Part shown: piece by piece, positions 26,300-35,310 of the stretch | Numbering within the stretch: the stretch's first letter is position 1 | How the letters are laid out: each line of letters starts with the position of its first letter | Assembly: GCA_964651755.1 (NCBI GenBank) | Contig: CAZYZD010000005.1 | Location: 1 to 49,433 of the forward strand | Direction of reading: 5' to 3' | DNA from: QNZT01 sp964651755 | Lineage (GTDB): Bacteria; Campylobacterota; Campylobacteria; Campylobacterales; QNZT01 | DNA: 49,433 nt | Notes under the pieces: model-generated | What the model saw: only the letters and a program-made list of their open reading frames with translations | What the model was told of the DNA's origin: nothing | Database searches by the model: none | Made by a program: the position numbers and the translations under genes

Positions 26300-27403
26300 T
26301 TAACTTTCTAGAATAGATTTATACAGAGTATGATACTTTTTAGCCGTATTGGCAATAGAATAATTTTGATCAAATATTTCTATAATTCTCTTTTTATCCA
26401 ATACTGGATAATTTAAAAATTCTCTCATAACATCAGTAAAACTTTCAACACTCATATCTTTAGAAATAAAACCATTCTCTTTATCAATTATAATATCCGG
26501 TATTCCTCCAACTGGAGTGGCAATAGTGGGTAAACCAATTGACATTGCTTCCAAAATTGTCATAGGCAAACCTTCATATTGAGAGGAGAGACAAAATGCA
26601 TCTGCAAGCATCAAATAATCTGCAATATTACTTTTTTCGTCGAGAAAATGTATTTTATCTTTATGTCGGATCATCTCTTCAGCTTCTCGCGCATATTCAG
26701 GTACAATTTGACGTGATCCAATAATCAACAAGTGTGCATCTACTCCCTCATCCAATAATCTATCAAAAGCTGAAATCAAAAGTTTTTGATTTTTTACAGG
26801 ATAAACACGTCCTATATTAACAAAAATCTTAGTGTTACTATCTTTTTTAAGAGTTGCAATATATTTTTTCGTTTCATCAAATTTATTTGTAGGTTGTAAT
26901 TTTTGCACGCCATTTTCAATCAACAAATTAAACTCTTTACCATACTCTTTCTGAACAGACTTCAATACTTCGGGACTGATAGCAACAGGCGTAAACTTGA
27001 AGTAATGATATAAAAAATTATATATCATCCTTTTAGACTTAGTAGTTTCTTTATGTGCAAGTGAATGTACTGTATGAATATTAGGAATTTTGGCACGAAT
27101 CAAACCTAAAGCAGAAAAGAGCTGTGCACGTAAATGAGTATGGGTTATATCAGGTTTTTTTTCCTGCAACATTTTTACTAAATCAAAAATCAGCGTCGGC
27201 TGCTTGCCTTCTTTATTCATTGAGAAGAAGTGGACATTATCCCCTATTTTTTCATACATTATTTGCTGTTTATTATTTAACTTTTCCAAAGAACAAAGAT
27301 ATATTTCATCTTCGCTATTGTTACTAAGTTCATTGCAAAGATCAATACAAAATTTTTCTGCTCCTCCTGTATAAAGACTAGGTAGAATATGCATGATCTT
27401 CAT
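26300..27403 (-). CDS. Glycosyltransferase, GT4-like (GT-B fold)
   Basis: 367 residues, cytosolic. It begins KIMHILPSLYTGGAEKFCIDL, the acceptor-domain loop of retaining GT4 enzymes. The C-terminal domain has IFVNIGRVYPVKNQKLLISA and SSQYEGLPMTILEAMSIGLP followed by TIATPVGGIPDII, with the paired-Glu EGLPMTILEA donor motif. It should add one sugar to the lipid-linked repeat unit; donor and linkage cannot be told. It overlaps the polymerase gene by 26 bp. Confidence 0.9.
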   Translation of the reverse strand: MKIMHILPSLYTGGAEKFCIDLCNELSNNSEDEIYLCSLEKLNNKQQIMYEKIGDNVHFFSMNKEGKQPTLIFDLVKMLQEKKPDITHTHLRAQLFSALGLIRAKIPNIHTVHSLAHKETTKSKRMIYNFLYHYFKFTPVAISPEVLKSVQKEYGKEFNLLIENGVQKLQPTNKFDETKKYIATLKKDSNTKIFVNIGRVYPVKNQKLLISAFDRLLDEGVDAHLLIIGSRQIVPEYAREAEEMIRHKDKIHFLDEKSNIADYLMLADAFCLSSQYEGLPMTILEAMSIGLPTIATPVGGIPDIIIDKENGFISKDMSVESFTDVMREFLNYPVLDKKRIIEIFDQNYSIANTAKKYHTLYKSILES

Positions 27404-28571
27404 AATAGAGATCTTCCTTTTTTTCTTCGATAAACAAAATAAGATTTATATGAGAAAGTAATCCCAGAAAAAGCCAAAAATATTTTTCATAAGCTATGGA
27501 AAGTGTCAAGCCCATTAAGATAACAGATAATGCAGCTATATATATCCAAAAATAGTCTGTATGAACGATTCTTCTGTATTCCGAACCAAAAAGCACGATC
27601 AAAAACAAAATCATTGTAACGAGTGGGAAAAAGCCAGCTTCACCTAAAATTTTAATCAAAAAATTATGCGGTGCATAGGAACCTTTAGCAATAAAATCAG
27701 TAGCATATCTTTTTACATTTTTTTCATACTGTTCAATACCAACACCAGTAAACAAATTATCTTCTGCCATTCGAACACCTGCATTCCATGATACAAATCT
27801 TGTTTTAGCCGTTCCTGCAGATTGTGCCCTTTCCTGAATACCTTTAACGGCTTTCATCTGGCTAATATTGGAAAATGACAATCCTATACCTATAATCAAA
27901 ATCAACAAAAAGGTTTTGAAAGAAAATAGCTTTTTTAAAAGATCACTAAATTTTGCTACCAATACAAAAACAATCAATGCACCTAAAGTCAAAAATGAAG
28001 ACTTCGATCCCGCATACAAAAGCGTATACAAAAACAGTGTCATTGAAGAAAGTAAAAAGAGGATATTCTTATTTTTCGTAAACAAATATACAGTAATTGC
28101 CATTGTCGCCAATAACTGTGTCGCAAACTCATTTGGATCACCAGTACCACCGGTTTTTCTAAATGTCCAAGGAGTAATTGGATCACTGAAAACTGCCAAA
28201 ATAGCAGAAAATACCATACTAATCCATATAAAATAGAGTAATTTGTCAAATGCTTGATTATATGAGACATAAACAAATACAACAAATATACCTACAAGTA
28301 TAAAAAGAGCTTGTATCAACGGGACATAACCCAATATTACATCAGTAAATGCGATAGCAGCTAATGAGAAAAAGAACAGATAAAAAAACTTCATTGTAGT
28401 GTTTTTAGGTTGCAAAAATCCTTGAATAATTTCCCGTATATTAATGATGAGAAAAAAGGCAAAAATTGCTTTTAGAGAATTTGCACCTGCTGGACTTGCC
28501 ACTAAAAAGTTATCATTAATCAATGAAAAAACGAGTAAAAACAAAGAAATATTTTTCAACAGATTAATCAT
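27378..28571 (-). CDS. O-antigen ligase/polymerase family membrane protein (Wzy/WaaL type)
   Basis: 397 residues with about ten to twelve hydrophobic helices. The main periplasmic loop contains RFVSWNAGVRMAEDNLFTGV and SYAPHNFLIKILGEAGFFPL, the G(I/V)G and HN-x-L-x3-x-E-x-G pattern shared by Wzy polymerases and WaaL ligases. In this cluster, with WecA, Wzc and Wza-like proteins and several glycosyltransferases, a repeat-unit polymerase is more likely than a lipid A ligase, but sequence alone does not separate them. It overlaps the next glycosyltransferase by 26 bp, a long overlap suggesting tight coupling. Confidence 0.85.
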   Translation of the reverse strand: MINLLKNISLFLLVFSLINDNFLVASPAGANSLKAIFAFFLIINIREIIQGFLQPKNTTMKFFYLFFFSLAAIAFTDVILGYVPLIQALFILVGIFVVFVYVSYNQAFDKLLYFIWISMVFSAILAVFSDPITPWTFRKTGGTGDPNEFATQLLATMAITVYLFTKNKNILFLLSSMTLFLYTLLYAGSKSSFLTLGALIVFVLVAKFSDLLKKLFSFKTFLLILIIGIGLSFSNISQMKAVKGIQERAQSAGTAKTRFVSWNAGVRMAEDNLFTGVGIEQYEKNVKRYATDFIAKGSYAPHNFLIKILGEAGFFPLVTMILFLIVLFGSEYRRIVHTDYFWIYIAALSVILMGLTLSIAYEKYFWLFLGLLSHINLILFIEEKKEDLYYEDHAYST

Positions 28572-28610
28572 GAACTTTTCCTTTAGCAGACTTTATTATA
28601 ATACTTAAAT

Positions 28611-29837
28611 TTATGAAACCATCTCTAACTGCTTTTTAACACTTAGTTTACAGAATACCATAACTTTTTTATCATTTGCAACTTCAATATCCTGAAACTC
28701 TTTATGACTTACTAAAAAGACAATTATATCAGCTTCTTCAATTGCTGTTTGGTAATCAACAATCTCAAACTCAGGGTGACTTTTTATATTTGGCTCAACA
28801 GCAAAAAGATCAACACCTTCAGCCTTTAATCTTCGTGTTATATATAGTGCTGGAGATTCTCGCAAATCATCGATATTTGGTTTAAATGCCAACCCCATAC
28901 ATGCAATTTTTGCTTTTGTCCCATACTCTTTCTCAAATAGCAATGCTTCATTCTTTACTTTTTCAACAACCCACTCTGATTTATAATCATTCACTTCGCG
29001 GGCTGTTTTGATGAGTTTGGCTTCACCTTTTGCTGCATCCACAATAAACCAAGGATCTACAGCGATACAGTGTCCCCCAACTCCACAACCTGGTTGTAAA
29101 ATATTAACACGCGGATGACGATTTGCAAGCTCTATCAATTCCCATACATCAATCCCAAATTTATCACTTAACATAGAAAGTTCATTTGCAAATGCAATAT
29201 TTACATCACGGAAACTGTTTTCAGTCAATTTTGCCATTTCTGCCGTTCTGGCATCTGTTTCAAGAACCTGACCTGTTACAAACGTTTTATAAAATGCTGC
29301 GGTTGCCTTTGTCGCTTCTTTAGTTGTCCCTCCCACAATTCTATCATTGTGTACAAGTTCATGCATGATTTTTCCAGGCAAAACTCTTTCAGGACAATGT
29401 GCAAAATAAATTTTTGAAGTATCCACTCCTTCATCTTTTAAAGTCTTTTCCATTAAATCAGTTGTACCCACTGGAGAAGTAGACTCCAAAATTACAATAT
29501 TTCCCTCTTTTACATATGGAACAATACTTTTTGTAGCAGAAATAATATAGTCAACATTCGGAACATGATTAGCCTTAAAAGGTGTTGGAACAGCGACAAT
29601 AAAAACATCGGCTTGTGTAGGTTTTGTATCTGCTTTTAAGTTACCAGATTTTACTGCTGATTGTACAAAAGTATCCAAATCTGGTTCAACTATATGTATT
29701 TTACCGGCATTGATCGTATCTACAGTTGACTGTACAACATCAACACCATGAACTTTATAACCCCTGTTTGCTAGTAAAGATGCTGTAGGAAGACCGATAT
29801 ATCCCAACCCCATCACACATATTTTTTCAACTCTCAT
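28611..29837 (-). CDS. wecC: UDP-N-acetyl-D-mannosamine dehydrogenase
   Basis: 408 residues of the UDP-glucose/GDP-mannose dehydrogenase family. It oxidises UDP-ManNAc to UDP-ManNAcA with two NAD. Seen: the NAD-binding GLGYIGLPTASLLANRGYKV (10-29), the hinge KLTENSFRDVNIAFANE, and the catalytic cysteine in QPGCGVGGHCIAVDPWF (C257). The gene lies directly after wecB with no gap, which fixes the substrate as UDP-ManNAc better than sequence alone. The product is the uronic sugar likely to enter this polysaccharide. Confidence 0.93.
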   Translation of the reverse strand: MRVEKICVMGLGYIGLPTASLLANRGYKVHGVDVVQSTVDTINAGKIHIVEPDLDTFVQSAVKSGNLKADTKPTQADVFIVAVPTPFKANHVPNVDYIISATKSIVPYVKEGNIVILESTSPVGTTDLMEKTLKDEGVDTSKIYFAHCPERVLPGKIMHELVHNDRIVGGTTKEATKATAAFYKTFVTGQVLETDARTAEMAKLTENSFRDVNIAFANELSMLSDKFGIDVWELIELANRHPRVNILQPGCGVGGHCIAVDPWFIVDAAKGEAKLIKTAREVNDYKSEWVVEKVKNEALLFEKEYGTKAKIACMGLAFKPNIDDLRESPALYITRRLKAEGVDLFAVEPNIKSHPEFEIVDYQTAIEEADIIVFLVSHKEFQDIEVANDKKVMVFCKLSVKKQLEMVS

Positions 29838-30971
29838 CTATTTTCCTTTTAAAAAATCCACTATTCGTTCACAGGCTCTACCATCACCATAAGGGTTATG
29901 TGACTTTGACATTTTTTGGTATGCCTCTTTATCTTCAAACAATATTTGGCAATTTTCGATAATCTTTTGCTTATCTGTCCCTACAAGCTTGACTGTACCA
30001 GCGGCTAATGCTTCCGGTCTTTCTGTCGTATCTCTCATTACCAAAACAGGTTTTCCAAGGCTAGGCGCTTCTTCCTGTATTCCCCCACTGTCAGTCAATA
30101 TAAAATATGCATTATGCATCAAATAGACAAATGGTTCATAATCCAGCGGATCTATCAAAAAAACATTTTTAACATCAGATAAAAGCTCTTTAACAGGCTT
30201 TTGAACATTAGGATTCAAATGTACAGGATAAACGATATCCACATCCGGATTTTTTAAAGCCACTTCTTTCAGCGCTTCACAGATATTTAAAAATCCCTGT
30301 CCAAAATTTTCCCGTCTGTGCCCTGTAACCAAAACCAATTGTTTAGACTTGTCAATATTATAACCTTTTTGTGCAATAATATCTTGAAGTTTTTCTTCCA
30401 AAACGACATCTGATTCTATTTTGGAAACTACACTTACAAGAGCATCAATAACTGTATTGCCTGTAACGATTACATTTTCTATATCGACATTTTCTTTTAA
30501 AAGATTAGATTTACTCTCTTCAGTCGGTGCGAAATGATATGTTGCTAATCTCCCTGTAACCTGTCTGTTACCTTCCTCTGGCCATGGAGAATATACATCA
30601 CCGGTACGTAATCCTGCCTCCACATGACCTACCGCAATTTTTTGATAAAACGCAGCTAATGAAGTTGCAAGAGTTGTTGTCGTATCACCATGCACCAAAA
30701 CGACATCCGGTTCTACTTTTTCAAACACCTCTTTCAGCCCTAACAAAATATTACTAGTCACTTCATAAAGGTTCTGTCCCGGTTTCATAATATCCAAATC
30801 AAAATCTGGTGTAATCTCAAAAAGCTCAAGCACCTGATCAAGCATTTGTCTGTGCTGTGCCGTTACACAAACAATAGTATTAAAAGCATTACTCTTTTCA
30901 AAAGCCTTTACTAACGGTGCCATTTTTATAGCTTCCGGGCGTGTCCCGAAAACCAGCATTACTTTTTTCAT
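29838..30971 (-). CDS. wecB: UDP-N-acetylglucosamine 2-epimerase (non-hydrolysing)
   Basis: It interconverts UDP-GlcNAc and UDP-ManNAc. I chose the ATG at 30971, which overlaps the galE stop as ATGA and gives MKKVMLVFGTRPEAIKMAPL (377 residues); the open frame extends to a GTG at 30986 but that adds five unconserved residues. Conserved stretches are GTRPEAIK, VHGDTTTTLA, GHVEAGLRTGD, TGHRRENFG, and the C-terminal TDSGGIQEEAPSLGKPVLVM with the substrate-binding Ser-Gly-Gly. Stop and wecC start are adjacent. Confidence 0.96.
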   Translation of the reverse strand: MKKVMLVFGTRPEAIKMAPLVKAFEKSNAFNTIVCVTAQHRQMLDQVLELFEITPDFDLDIMKPGQNLYEVTSNILLGLKEVFEKVEPDVVLVHGDTTTTLATSLAAFYQKIAVGHVEAGLRTGDVYSPWPEEGNRQVTGRLATYHFAPTEESKSNLLKENVDIENVIVTGNTVIDALVSVVSKIESDVVLEEKLQDIIAQKGYNIDKSKQLVLVTGHRRENFGQGFLNICEALKEVALKNPDVDIVYPVHLNPNVQKPVKELLSDVKNVFLIDPLDYEPFVYLMHNAYFILTDSGGIQEEAPSLGKPVLVMRDTTERPEALAAGTVKLVGTDKQKIIENCQILFEDKEAYQKMSKSHNPYGDGRACERIVDFLKGK

Positions 30972-31948
30972 ATTTTCTTTTCCCACTCCAACCCCGTTTT
31001 ACAAATAAGTTCCAAATCATCATATTTTGGTATCCAGTTCATAACTTTACGAATTTTACTGTTATCTGAAATCAAAATAGCCGGATCCCCTGCTCTTCGT
31101 TCTTTGATTTCAACTGGAAAATCTACACCACTTACTTTTTTCATGGTTTCAAGTACCTCTTTAACACTAAAACCATGTCCATATCCGCAATTAAAAACTC
31201 CACCTTCTTTTCCCTCTTCAAGGTACTCCAAAGCCCTAATATGTGCTGAAGCCAAATCTTCAACATGAATATAATCACGAATACATGTACCATCTTCAGT
31301 CGGATAGTCATCTCCAAATATATACATTTTCTCTCTTTTGCCAAGTGCCGTTTCTGCAGCAACTTTAATTAAGAGAGTAGCATTTTTTGTAGACTGCCCT
31401 ATTGAACCATCTAGACTAGCACCTGCTACATTAAAATAACGTAAAGCAATATAATTAAAATCACTAAATGCAAATGCTGTATCTTTTAATACTGTTTCAC
31501 TCATCAACTTACTGCTTCCATAGGGATTGATTGGTGAAGTAGGAGTCTCTTCCGTTACGGGAATCAATTCTGGTGAAGGCTCACCATATACTGCTGCAGT
31601 AGAAGAAAATATAAATTTATTGACTCCATATTTTACACACTGTTTTATCAGGTTCGCTGTATTGGCTGTATTGTTTAAATAATATTTTAAAGGATTTTCT
31701 ACACTTTCAGGCACTACAAGGCTTGCAGCAAAATGAATCACTGCATCATAATTACCTTTTTTGATAATCTCTTCTATAAGAGCATAATTACTCAGATCTG
31801 CATTAATAAATTCACCATAGAGTATTGATTCTTTAAATCCTGTTACAAGATTATCCAAAACGATAATTTCATGATCTGTCTCTTCTCCCAGCTGCTTTAC
31901 AACATGACTGCCGATATAACCTGCACCACCTGTCACAAGTATCTTCAT
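30968..31948 (-). CDS. galE: UDP-glucose (or UDP-GlcNAc) 4-epimerase
   Basis: 326 residues, extended short-chain dehydrogenase fold. It interconverts Glc/Gal or GlcNAc/GalNAc on UDP. The NAD loop TGGAGYIGSHV is at 6-16; the catalytic Ser lies in FIFSSTAAVYGEPS, and the YxxxK pair is in NPYGSSK (Y143, K147). Later RYFNVAGA and GTCIRDYIHVEDLASAH are standard GalE. It supplies a galacto-configured donor for the cluster. The ATGA overlap couples it to wecB, and it starts 2 bp after the upstream glycosyltransferase stop. Confidence 0.93.
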   Translation of the reverse strand: MKILVTGGAGYIGSHVVKQLGEETDHEIIVLDNLVTGFKESILYGEFINADLSNYALIEEIIKKGNYDAVIHFAASLVVPESVENPLKYYLNNTANTANLIKQCVKYGVNKFIFSSTAAVYGEPSPELIPVTEETPTSPINPYGSSKLMSETVLKDTAFAFSDFNYIALRYFNVAGASLDGSIGQSTKNATLLIKVAAETALGKREKMYIFGDDYPTEDGTCIRDYIHVEDLASAHIRALEYLEEGKEGGVFNCGYGHGFSVKEVLETMKKVSGVDFPVEIKERRAGDPAILISDNSKIRKVMNWIPKYDDLELICKTGLEWEKKI

Positions 31949-31950
31949 TG

Positions 31951-33087
31951 TTATGATTCCCCTAAAAGTTTATCTACTATATCGACCATTTTTGTACTTT
32001 GCTGTTCTCTGATGAAATTTTCATATACAAATTTTTTATTTGCTTCAGATATTTTAATCGGTTCATCTTTATATTTTTTCACAGCAACTTCCAATGCTTT
32101 AAGATCACCCGGATTTATCGTCGTACAATTTTCCAGTTGTTTAACAAAGTTCCTAGCTTCCCCCAACCCCGCATATATAATAGGTAAACCAGTTGAAGCA
32201 TATTCATAAAGTTTTGATGGCATAGCTGCCTGAAACTTTTCATCAAGCTGTGCAAAAAGTACAGATGTTTTCTGATAAAAAGAGATAATCTCTTCTCTCT
32301 TCACTTTACCAAAAAAAGTAATATTATGGATTTGATTTTTACGTGCATATTGTTTTAATTCATGATATTTGCTACCTTCACCAATAATATTAATCTGGAT
32401 ATCAGGTATACGTTTCGCAAGATCTACTAATATATTAATATTTTGAGCAATCCCTACATTGCCAATGTAAGTTAAAGTAAAGACCTTCATCTCATTAATT
32501 TGTAACGTATTTAATTCACTAAACTGTTTTTCTTCAATACCATTTGTTATTTTTTCTATCCTGGCACCAGGTATATTTTTAACAATCCAATCATATTCAT
32601 GATTATTTGTCACCGTAATATAATGATATCGATAAATTGTTTTTTTCATCAATAAAGTAATAACAAACTTTACCATTTTTGTATATAAAGATTTAGCATC
32701 TATATATTCCCATACCAAGTCTCTAATATCAATAATTTTCTTTTTCGATAAAAATGCTACAGTGGGAATAATAAACATTTGAGGAGAGGTTGCAATAATA
32801 AGATCGGAAGGATGCTGGGTAGATTTATGTGCAAGCTTAACAGCATAAATCAACTCATGAATAGCACGCGTATAGAATTTCTCACCATCATATTTTTTTT
32901 GATGAATATAATAAACTTTTATATTTTTACTAAACTGAAAATCATCAGGCTTTTTCCCTTTTTCACTAATACATATTACATTAATCTCATATTTTTTTTC
33001 AAGTTCTTTTACTAACGCCAAAATACGATTGGTACCAGCACAATTTTCAGGGATAAAATTTCCAGTCAAGAAGTTGATCTTTTTCAT
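31951..33087 (-). CDS. Glycosyltransferase, GT4-like (WbuB type)
   Basis: 378 residues. The N terminus NFLTGNFIPENCAGTNRILA (FxPe...GG/GT-like acceptor loop) and IIATSPQMFIIPTVAFLSKKK resemble WbuB-like enzymes. The C-terminal donor domain has FTLTYIGNVGIAQNINILVD, NIIGEGSKYHELK and MPSKLYEYASTGLPIIYAGL, where the Glu-rich donor motif is reduced to KLYEYA. First gene of the polysaccharide cluster; the AT-rich 230-bp region upstream likely holds the cluster promoter. Confidence 0.85.
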   Translation of the reverse strand: MKKINFLTGNFIPENCAGTNRILALVKELEKKYEINVICISEKGKKPDDFQFSKNIKVYYIHQKKYDGEKFYTRAIHELIYAVKLAHKSTQHPSDLIIATSPQMFIIPTVAFLSKKKIIDIRDLVWEYIDAKSLYTKMVKFVITLLMKKTIYRYHYITVTNNHEYDWIVKNIPGARIEKITNGIEEKQFSELNTLQINEMKVFTLTYIGNVGIAQNINILVDLAKRIPDIQINIIGEGSKYHELKQYARKNQIHNITFFGKVKREEIISFYQKTSVLFAQLDEKFQAAMPSKLYEYASTGLPIIYAGLGEARNFVKQLENCTTINPGDLKALEVAVKKYKDEPIKISEANKKFVYENFIREQQSTKMVDIVDKLLGES

Positions 33088-33264
33088 TAGTGACGAAATA
33101 ACCTTTATAATTTGATAGTAATCACATCATATTTTTATAAGTAGTAATTAAAAATATAATATTAAAAAAATTCTTTATTTTTGTTTATATTTCTACCAAA
33201 AAATATTACAATTAATTTTTACTTATATTATTTTTAAATATTAAGAAAAAATAATTTAAAATTA
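33088..33264. other. Very AT-rich spacer upstream of the polysaccharide cluster
   Basis: Almost pure A/T with many short A and T runs. It contains no convincing open frame. TTATAA at 33105-33110, just before the first glycosyltransferase, is the nearest -10-like element, but in such sequence many others would score as well. It probably carries the main cluster promoter and may be a curved, protein-bound region. Confidence 0.4.
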
Positions 33265-33310
33265 ATTAAAATAAAAAACACAAGGCAAAAATATTCTTAC
33301 TTTTGCCTTT
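33265..33310 (-). terminator. Factor-independent terminator after tkt
   Basis: On the minus strand AAGGCAAAA (33309-33301), a 10-base loop, then TTTTGCCTT (33290-33282) form a perfect 9-bp stem followed by GTGTTTTTTATTTT. It starts 8 bases after the tkt stop and closes the nfu-to-tkt block, separating it from the polysaccharide cluster. Confidence 0.85.
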
Positions 33311-33317
33311 GTTCTAT

Positions 33318-35300
33318 TTATACAATACAGCTGGTAATTTTCTCTGGATCATATGGCTTATCAAGTAATGTATATACCTCTTTCACTACATTATTGATAG
33401 TAAAACCAAAATGTTTAAACAACTCTGAAGCATCACCACTTGCCCCAAAACTATTCATACCAAGAACACGATCCGCATATTTATACCATTCCTGTCCACT
33501 TGCAGCTTCTACAGCCAATACTTTTGTAGTAGTATCAATTACTGAGTTTTTGTATGCTTCATCCTGCTCTTCAAAAAGTTCCATACACGGAATACTGACA
33601 ATATTTGCCATAATTCCATTCGCTTCCAAATGGCATCCAGCCTGCAAACAAAGCATCACTTCACTTCCTGTTGCTAAAATAGTAACAGTAGCATTATCTC
33701 TTTTTTTGATCATATAGCCGCCTTGTTCAGCAGAACCAACATCTATTTTGTTCTTCAAAGTTTTTAATTTTTGACGACTTAAAACAAAAGCACTTGGAGC
33801 ATTAAGTTCTAAAGCTTTTTTCCAGCAAGCTATATTTTCACTGGCATCAGCAGGTCTGAAAACATATAGGTTAGGCAATGCCCTAAACTGACTTAAATGC
33901 TCAACCGGCTGATGCGTAGGTCCATCCTCTCCCACACCTATACTATCATGCGTCCATACAAAAAAATGTTTTAATCTCATTAAAGCTGCTAATCTTACAG
34001 CAGGCTTAAGATAGTCACTAAAGACAAAAAAAGTTGCACTAAAAGGAATAAACAAACCATACAAACTTATCGCATTACAGATAGCACCCATAGCATGTTC
34101 ACGTATTCCAAAATGGAAATTTTTACCATCAGGATAATCTCCCATATCCTGTAAATACGTTTTGTTTGATGGTGCGAGATCTGCACTACCACCGATAAAT
34201 CCAGGTATTGCTCTAGCAATAGCATTTAGTATTTTATGGTTACTGTCACGGGTCGCGACCATACTCCCTTCCTCAAAAGAAGGCCAATGTATCTTTGTAA
34301 AATCAGGATTTTGCAATGCTTTTAAGGCTTCATTTTGTTCAACAAGAGGTGCTTCGGTTAAAAGTTTTTTCCACTCTCTTTCAGCAAGATCTCCCTCTTC
34401 TACTGCACATCGAAATCTTAGTAATACCTCTTCAGGAATAAAGAAATGTTCATTTGGATCAAATCCAGCTTTTTCTTTTGATTTTTTTATCTCATCCTCT
34501 CCAAGAGGCGCGCCGTGTGTATGAGGTTCTCCCTCCATTGTTGCAGCACCTTTTGCAATCACTGTTTTGGCTATAATCAAACAAGGTTTTGTCTGCTCTT
34601 CTTTTACCTCATTAAGCACCATATCTATTTCATGAAAATCATGTCCATCTATTCGATAGACTTTCCATCCTTGTGCTTCAAATCGTTGTTTGATATTTTC
34701 ACTGAGTGCTATCTCTGTATCACCCTCAATTGTGATCTCATTTGAGTCATAAAACATAACAAGATTATCCAAACTATGGTGTCCCGCCAAAGAGCATGCT
34801 TCATAACTGATTCCCTCTTCAAGATCACCATCACCACAAAAACAATATACTTTATGATCAATGATTTTTGCGGTTTCACTATTTAAAAGTTTAGCTGCAT
34901 ATTTAGATGCCATAGCAAAACCTACAGCATTTGCCACTCCCTGCCCTAAAGGTCCGGTAGTCACTTCTACCCCAGGAACATCATGATACTCAGGGTGACC
35001 AGGTGTTTTAGAACCAAATTGTCTGAAGTTTTTCAAATCTTCCAAACTGATATCATACCCCCAAAGATGCAACAAAGAATAGATCATAGCACTGGCATGT
35101 CCTCCGCTAAAAACCACTCTGTCACGATTAAGCCATTTTGGGTTCTTTGGATTGTGCTTAAGATGTAAGCTCAATACAGTTGCTATATCTGCCAGCCCCA
35201 TCGCAGCACCTGGATGCCCACTGTTTGCTCGTTGCACCATATCTGCTGCTAAAAATCTAATGGTATTTGACATCCGTGTTAACATTTGTTTATTTTCCAT
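33318..35300 (-). CDS. tkt: Transketolase
   Basis: 660 residues. The thiamine diphosphate enzyme moves two-carbon ketol units in the non-oxidative pentose phosphate pathway, and in the Calvin cycle where present. The N-terminal domain shows MVQRANSGHPGAAMGLADIA, TTGPLGQGVANAVG, and the TPP motif from CFCGDGDLEEG (154-163) to MFYDSNEIT. The pyrimidine domain has NFHFGIREHAMGAICNAIS with the catalytic Glu, and HDSIGVGEDGPTHQP. It follows ispA by 10 bp, and a strong terminator follows it. Confidence 0.97.
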   Translation of the reverse strand: MENKQMLTRMSNTIRFLAADMVQRANSGHPGAAMGLADIATVLSLHLKHNPKNPKWLNRDRVVFSGGHASAMIYSLLHLWGYDISLEDLKNFRQFGSKTPGHPEYHDVPGVEVTTGPLGQGVANAVGFAMASKYAAKLLNSETAKIIDHKVYCFCGDGDLEEGISYEACSLAGHHSLDNLVMFYDSNEITIEGDTEIALSENIKQRFEAQGWKVYRIDGHDFHEIDMVLNEVKEEQTKPCLIIAKTVIAKGAATMEGEPHTHGAPLGEDEIKKSKEKAGFDPNEHFFIPEEVLLRFRCAVEEGDLAEREWKKLLTEAPLVEQNEALKALQNPDFTKIHWPSFEEGSMVATRDSNHKILNAIARAIPGFIGGSADLAPSNKTYLQDMGDYPDGKNFHFGIREHAMGAICNAISLYGLFIPFSATFFVFSDYLKPAVRLAALMRLKHFFVWTHDSIGVGEDGPTHQPVEHLSQFRALPNLYVFRPADASENIACWKKALELNAPSAFVLSRQKLKTLKNKIDVGSAEQGGYMIKKRDNATVTILATGSEVMLCLQAGCHLEANGIMANIVSIPCMELFEEQDEAYKNSVIDTTTKVLAVEAASGQEWYKYADRVLGMNSFGASGDASELFKHFGFTINNVVKEVYTLLDKPYDPEKITSCIV

Positions 35301-35310
35301 AAACGTATCC

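Noticed and set aside
30972..30986. GTG start five codons before the chosen wecB ATG
   Set aside because: The ATGA overlap with galE and the immediate MKKVMLVFGTRPE motif favour the internal ATG.
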